From: Gammaproteobacteria bacterium | GTDB taxonomy: Bacteria > Pseudomonadota > Gammaproteobacteria > Steroidobacterales > Rariloculaceae | Direction of reading: 5' to 3' | Length of the DNA: 64,000 nucleotides | Assembly: GCA_036381015.1 (NCBI GenBank) | Contig: DASVDR010000029.1 | Location: forward strand, 160,676-224,675 | In this document: positions 59,942-64,000 of the stretch, piece by piece | How positions within the stretch are numbered: position 1 is the stretch's first letter | Layout of the letters: each line of letters starts with the position of its first letter | Position numbers and translations under genes: made by a program | The notes under the pieces: model-generated | What the model saw: the letters and a program-made list of their open reading frames with translations, nothing else | Databases searched by the model: none | What the model was told of the DNA's origin: nothing

Positions 59942-61213
59942 TCACTCGCGCGGCTCGATTCTGAGCACGGCGCCCTCCCGCTCGCCCGTCAGCACATAGA
60001 GCAGGCCGTCGGGGCCTTCGCGGACGTCGCGGATGCGCTGCTTGAGCTCGCGCAGCATCGGCTCGCGTCGAATTTCCTGCCAGTTCTCGTTGAACTGAAT
60101 GCGCTGCAGTTGCCCTGTACGCGGCGTTTCGCCTTCGCGTAAACCGCCGACGAACACATTCCGCTCCCACTCGGTGAACACGCGCCCCGAATAAAACGTC
60201 ATGCCGGTGACGGCAATCGACGGAACCCAAAAGACGACGGGCTGCTTGGTGCCCTCGAGGTAGGGATTCTTCGAGACGGAGGGACCCATGTACGTGCGGC
60301 CGTAGCTGACATAAGGCCAGCCGTAGTTCGCGCCCGCTTCGAGAATGTTGATCTCGTCGCCGCCGTTCGGCCCTTGCTCGGTGACCCACAGCTCGCCGGT
60401 CCAGGGATTGAGCGTCATCGAGTGGCCGTTGCGGTGTCCCGTCGTGTAGATCGCAGGGAGCCAGCCCGGCTTATCGACGAACGGGTTGTCGTCGGGTATG
60501 CGGCCGTCGTCGTGGAGCCGGATCGTCGTTCCCGCGTAATCGTCGGGCTTCTGCGAACGGAGCACGCCGAGGCCGGTGCCGGGCGCGCTGACGGTCATGT
60601 ACAGCATACCGTCGGCCCCGAAGCCGATGCGCGAGGCCTCGGTCCCGGTGGCGCCGGTCTCGAATATCACCTCGAAGTCGTCGAGCGCCGTGCCCGTCCA
60701 GCGGCCGCGCCCGAGCACGGTCTCGCCCTCGCCCTCCGAGGTGGGCCGATGATAGGAAAGGTAGATCCAATGGTTTTCCTCGAACTCCGGATGCAGCACG
60801 ACGTCCATGAGGCCCTGGAGGCCGGCAGCGTGCACCTCCGGCACGCCGGCGACGGGCTCGGGGTCCAGCACGCCGTCGCGGATGATCCGGAGACGGCCGG
60901 GACGCTCGGTCACGAGCGTCGCGCCGTCGGGTAGAAACGCGATCGACCACGGCTGCTCGAGGCCGCGCGCGACGACGACGACCCGTAGCTCGCGGTGCTC
61001 GGGCACGGCCGACTCGATCAGGAACGGGCCTTCACCGAGCGGCGGCGAGGACCAGGAGATGCCCGGCGGAATCGAAGACTCGGTCGCGGGCAGGGCCGCC
61101 GGATCGAGCGGCGGCAAGCTGGAGGATTGCGCGGCCGCCGGCGCCGAGAGCGCCGTCGCGAGCGCCATCAGGAGGCCGCCGGAGAAAATCTGCTGCGTTG
61201 TCGTGTTCGTCAA
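59942..61213 (-). CDS. PQQ-dependent soluble sugar (glucose/sorbosone) dehydrogenase
   Basis: A 423-residue exported six-bladed propeller of the Asd/YliI-GDH-B family. TTG 61213 with GGGGGAGCAGCA upstream gives a signal peptide ending SAPAAAQS; extension to 61474 is not supported. RGLEQPWSIAFLPDGATLVTERPGRLRI, GLQGLMDVVLHPEFEENHWIYLSY, GHRNGHSMTLNPWTGELWVTEQGPNGGDE and REGPDGLLYVLTG include the catalytic histidine and PQQ-binding Arg/Asn regions. It should oxidise an aldose or polyol in the periplasm. In the same direction as the MFS and SMP-30 genes. Confidence 0.9.
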   Translation of the reverse strand: MTNTTTQQIFSGGLLMALATALSAPAAAQSSSLPPLDPAALPATESSIPPGISWSSPPLGEGPFLIESAVPEHRELRVVVVARGLEQPWSIAFLPDGATLVTERPGRLRIIRDGVLDPEPVAGVPEVHAAGLQGLMDVVLHPEFEENHWIYLSYHRPTSEGEGETVLGRGRWTGTALDDFEVIFETGATGTEASRIGFGADGMLYMTVSAPGTGLGVLRSQKPDDYAGTTIRLHDDGRIPDDNPFVDKPGWLPAIYTTGHRNGHSMTLNPWTGELWVTEQGPNGGDEINILEAGANYGWPYVSYGRTYMGPSVSKNPYLEGTKQPVVFWVPSIAVTGMTFYSGRVFTEWERNVFVGGLREGETPRTGQLQRIQFNENWQEIRREPMLRELKQRIRDVREGPDGLLYVLTGEREGAVLRIEPRE

Positions 61214-61240
61214 TGCTGCTCCCCCGGGTTCGTGTCGAAC

Positions 61241-61270
61241 CAAAAAAGCACTCCGCGCGGCGACGCGGAG
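61241..61270 (-). terminator. Intrinsic terminator between MFS and PQQ sugar dehydrogenase genes
   Basis: On the minus strand CTCCGCG (61270-61264) and CGCGGAG (61257-61251) form a 7-base GC stem with a 6-base loop, followed by TGC and a run of six T (61247-61242). It should end transcription of the upstream MFS gene about 180 bases after its stop, leaving the sugar dehydrogenase with its own promoter or with read-through. Confidence 0.7.
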
Positions 61271-61445
61271 CCGCGCGATCGTTTGCCGGATGTCGTCTTC
61301 TAGTTCATGAGCCGCGAAATGTCCATAAGCTGCGGCGCCGGGGCGGCGCCTGCGCGATGCGGGATGCCGAACTCGCGCGTACGCCGGCGCACGGCGCATG
61401 CAGCTCGCGGAGCAGTGTGTCCACACCGTTTCCCGGCCGCCGCCG

Positions 61446-62798
61446 CTACGCGCCTGCCGGCTCGACCTCTGCAATCGCGCCGCGGTCCGCGGCCTCGTCG
61501 AATTTGGACGGCGCCGCCGTGGTTTCCCGGCGCGGCATCAGCAGCAGCGCGCCCATTGCGAGAATGCAGCACCCGACGAGATAGGCGCTGATCAACGTGC
61601 TCGATCCGGTCGAGCTCAGGATCGCAGTGGCGATGAGCGGTGCGGGCCCGCCGGCGATGACCGACGCGAGCTGATAGCCGAGCCCCGCGCCGCTGTACCG
61701 CGTAGAGGGACCGAAGCTCTCGGCGATCAGCGCGGCCTGCGGCCCGTACTGCATCGCGTGGAACTGCAGCGAAATCACGATCGCGAGCAGCACGAGTGCG
61801 GGAGCTTGGGTATTCAGCATGCCGAAGTAGGGGAACGCGAACATGGCCAGGCCGACGATGCCGATGCCGTACATCAGGCGGCGGCCGATCAGGTCGGACA
61901 AGAGCCCGAACAGCGGCACGGTGATCAGGCCGGCCGTGGCCGCGACGAGCGTGTCGTTCAGCAGCGCGTCCCTGGACATGCCGAGGTGATCGGTGCCGTA
62001 GGTGAGCACGAACGTGACGAAGATGTAGAACGGGGCCTGCTCGGACAACCGCACGAACGCGGACGTGATCACCTCGCGCGGCTGCTCCTTCAAGACCTGC
62101 CACACCGGCAACTTGACCACCGCGTTCTCGCGTTTCAGCTGGCTGAAAGTCGGGCTCTCCAGCACCTTGAGCCGAACGTAGAGGCCGACCGCGATCAGCA
62201 CGGTGCTCAAGAGGAACGGCACGCGCCAGCCCCAGGTACCGAATCCGTCGCCGGCCACTTGACCGAACAGGCTGACCATTCCGGTCGACAGGAGCAGCCC
62301 GAGCGGCACGCCGACCTGCGGCCAGCTGGCCATGAGGCCGCGTCGCCGTTGCGTCCCCCATTCCATCGACAGCAGCACGGAGCCGCCCCATTCGCCGCCG
62401 ACGCCGATGCCTTGCACGATACGCAACGCCACGAGCAACAGCGGGGCGGCGACTCCGATCGTGTCGTAGCCCGGCAGCATGCCCATCAGCGTCGTCGCAA
62501 TCCCCATGAGCATCAGCGTGGAGATCAGCGTCGCCTTGCGGCCGATGCGGTCGCCGAGGTGGCCGAAGATGACGGCTCCAATCGGCCGCGCCGCGAACCC
62601 GACGAACTGGGTGGCGAACGCGAGGAGCACCCCTCGCAGCGGCGTGTCGTTCGGGAAGAATACCTCCGGGAATACGAGCGCGGCGGCAGTCCCGTACAGG
62701 AAGAAGTCGTACCACTCGATGGTCGTGCCTACCGTGCTCGCGACGACGGCGCGGCGCCGATGCGTGCTAACGGCCAAGTTGCGTTCGGTTGTCGTCAT
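61446..62798 (-). CDS. MFS transporter, metabolite:H+ symporter (MHS) type
   Basis: A 450-residue twelve-helix transporter. VVASTVGTTIEWYDFFLYGTAAALVFP opens the first helix, with the MFS motif GHLGDRIGRKATL and LRIVQGIGVGGEWGGSVLL, and a second half-motif GLLSDLIGRR. These are signatures of the MHS family (proline/betaine ProP, ShiA, KgtP), importing organic acids or zwitterions with protons. ATG 62798 follows GGGGGAAGA. Located between the SMP-30 and PQQ sugar dehydrogenase genes, so a sugar acid or lactone substrate is possible (inference). Confidence 0.93.
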   Translation of the reverse strand: MTTTERNLAVSTHRRRAVVASTVGTTIEWYDFFLYGTAAALVFPEVFFPNDTPLRGVLLAFATQFVGFAARPIGAVIFGHLGDRIGRKATLISTLMLMGIATTLMGMLPGYDTIGVAAPLLLVALRIVQGIGVGGEWGGSVLLSMEWGTQRRRGLMASWPQVGVPLGLLLSTGMVSLFGQVAGDGFGTWGWRVPFLLSTVLIAVGLYVRLKVLESPTFSQLKRENAVVKLPVWQVLKEQPREVITSAFVRLSEQAPFYIFVTFVLTYGTDHLGMSRDALLNDTLVAATAGLITVPLFGLLSDLIGRRLMYGIGIVGLAMFAFPYFGMLNTQAPALVLLAIVISLQFHAMQYGPQAALIAESFGPSTRYSGAGLGYQLASVIAGGPAPLIATAILSSTGSSTLISAYLVGCCILAMGALLLMPRRETTAAPSKFDEAADRGAIAEVEPAGA

Positions 62799-62873
62799 TC
62801 TTCCCCCGAAGAGCTTTATTTTTGGTTCTTCGCCGTTGTCTCCCGGCGCGATCGGCTTCCGTTCCCCGCGGAT

Positions 62874-63983
62874 TTACCCCCCAGGCCCCGGCATGATGCC
62901 GGCGACCTCGAGGCGGATTCGGTAGACGACGTCGCAGGCCGTAATGTACAGGCTCTTCCCGTCCGCGTCGCCGAACGCGACGTTCGTCGCGCAGATCTGC
63001 CGTTTCGGCTCGCCGCCGTAGATCGGCAGGTTGAGATAGCCGAGCAGCGTTCCCGCCGGAGACGTGATCCGGACGATGCCGGGCCCGGCGCCGCTCGTGG
63101 AGTAGACGTTGCCGAGCGTATCGACCTTCATACCGTCGCCGATGCCAGGCCCCTCGGCAAACACGATGCCCGCGCCGAGCGTGCCGTCCGGCTGCACCTC
63201 GTAGCGCATGAGCTTGCGACCCGCCGTGGCGTAGAGATACCGCTCGTCCGGCGAGAGTGCGATGCCGTTCGGAATGCCGCCGAGCGTCGCCGCGTCCAGC
63301 ACCATCGTCGAGCGGCCGTCTTCGACGAGCCAGATGCCGTTCGGCATCTGCTTGTCCGGGCTCCGCCCTGCGCCGCGCAGGCCGAAGTCGTTGTCCGTCA
63401 GGTAAACGGCGTCGTCGTGTGTCACGGCGATGTCGTTCGGGCCGCTGAAGCGTTTGCCGTTCGCGCCGCCCGAGAGCACCGTCCGCGTCCCGTCGTTCTC
63501 GAGGCGCATCAACGCGCGGTCGTTGTCCGCGCACCAGATGAGCCGGCCGACGGAATCGAGGCTTGCGCAGCTCGGTCCGATCAGGAGCACGTGCGAGCGG
63601 CCGCTCCGGGTCTGCGCGCCCACGTGCTCGATGTCCGTGCCGGTGTAGCCGGCCTGCTCGAGAAACACGGAAACCTGCTTGTCGGCCGAGATCTTGTAGA
63701 TCACGTTGTCGATCAGGCCGCCGACGAGCAGATAACCCGATCGGCCTTCTCGGACCCACACCGGACCTTCGTTGAGACCGAAGCCGCTCGCGATGAGCTC
63801 GAGCTCGGCGTTCGGCGCGACGATCGCATCGAGCGCAGGATCAATCCTCGTGATGCTGAAAGCCTTTGGCGCCGGCGGCGGACCGTCGCCGCGCATCGCC
63901 GGCGCCTGCTGCGAGGCCGCCGGACCGGCCAGCGTCGCTGCAAGCGCAAGCGCCGCGATCGCCGTTCGTGCGCGTGCGATCAT
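62874..63983 (-). CDS. Secreted SMP-30/gluconolactonase/LRE-family protein
   Basis: A 369-residue exported six-bladed propeller. The signal peptide ends GPAASQQ. FGLNEGPVWVREGRSGYLLVGG with the metal-ligand glutamate, LIWCADNDRALMRL, SGPNDIAVTHDDAVYLTDND (metal-ligand Asn and Asp), PNGIALSPDERYLYAT and GDGMKVDTLGNVY are family motifs of calcium-dependent lactonases. It probably hydrolyses a sugar lactone such as the product of a PQQ sugar dehydrogenase, which is encoded two genes downstream. 75 bases upstream of the MFS gene. Confidence 0.91.
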   Translation of the reverse strand: MIARARTAIAALALAATLAGPAASQQAPAMRGDGPPPAPKAFSITRIDPALDAIVAPNAELELIASGFGLNEGPVWVREGRSGYLLVGGLIDNVIYKISADKQVSVFLEQAGYTGTDIEHVGAQTRSGRSHVLLIGPSCASLDSVGRLIWCADNDRALMRLENDGTRTVLSGGANGKRFSGPNDIAVTHDDAVYLTDNDFGLRGAGRSPDKQMPNGIWLVEDGRSTMVLDAATLGGIPNGIALSPDERYLYATAGRKLMRYEVQPDGTLGAGIVFAEGPGIGDGMKVDTLGNVYSTSGAGPGIVRITSPAGTLLGYLNLPIYGGEPKRQICATNVAFGDADGKSLYITACDVVYRIRLEVAGIMPGPGG

Positions 63984-64000
63984 CTTAGCTCGCGGACTTT

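Noticed and set aside
1-64000. tRNA, rRNA, integrase, transposase or prophage genes
   Set aside because: None recognised on either strand; the holin-family gene at 31479 is a chromosomal family without phage context.

Overview
The window reads as one contiguous, very GC-rich, gene-dense chromosomal segment of a Gram-negative bacterium. Kdo/lipid A core genes (kdsA, a kdsC-like gene, two waaA genes), c-type cytochromes, PQQ enzymes, tannase-type esterases, a SatD-like protein and several copies of a secreted family carrying a GxWEGDTLVV motif fit an uncultured gammaproteobacterium near the Steroidobacter/Nevskia/Woeseia groups. That placement is inference from gene content. I saw no rRNA, tRNA, CRISPR array or intact mobile element. 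Almost all sequence is coding, and no stretch over 300 bases lacks a recognisable coding sequence or remnant.

Layout. 1-9.5 kb: end of a DUF4242-like gene, a flavin monooxygenase/OsmC pair, an AfsR-like ATPase regulator divergent from an operon of a cysteine synthase-glutaredoxin fusion, a 2OG-Fe(II) oxygenase and a carboxymuconolactone-decarboxylase-like protein, then a TetR repressor with a striking double operator. 9.7-24 kb: VOC proteins, a beta-lactamase-family remnant, WEGDTLVV/DUF6152 secreted proteins, cupin, Nudix, amidase plus tannase, HU-like protein, NDH-2-like flavoprotein, CcoP-like cytochrome, two metallo-beta-lactamase-fold proteins and an alpha/beta esterase. 24-32 kb: argS, a zinc metallopeptidase, an oxygenase, a remnant of a Vat/CatB acetyltransferase, a PaiB-like protein and a secretin-like/ECF sigma/membrane-protein triad. 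32-44 kb: cytochrome c, PQQ alcohol dehydrogenase with a lanthanide-type DYD motif, glpK, GNAT, DUF4159, NfeD-like, YciI, a SatD/membrane-protein pair with an operator array, DUF1015, rimO and MaoC. 44-52 kb: EF-hand repeat protein, DJ-1, FAD monooxygenase, M28 peptidase, PhzF and a GGDEF/EAL protein. 52-58.5 kb: a compact Kdo operon. 58.6-64 kb: a DUF6152-WEGDTLVV fusion, a soluble PQQ sugar dehydrogenase, an MHS-type MFS transporter and an SMP-30/gluconolactonase protein, all on the minus strand.

Most notable is the Kdo operon: waaA, kdsA, a transaldolase fused to a CBS pair, a kdsC-like phosphatase, a second waaA and an S1/P1 nuclease, with overlaps or gaps of a few bases except for one short palindrome-bearing spacer. 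The fusion occupies the place where an arabinose-5-phosphate isomerase (SIS+CBS, KdsD) would be expected, so a variant route to the Kdo precursor or to a Kdo-like sugar is a testable idea. Second are the SatD/membrane-protein module with its CTAACCC operator array and the cysteine synthase-glutaredoxin/oxygenase operon.
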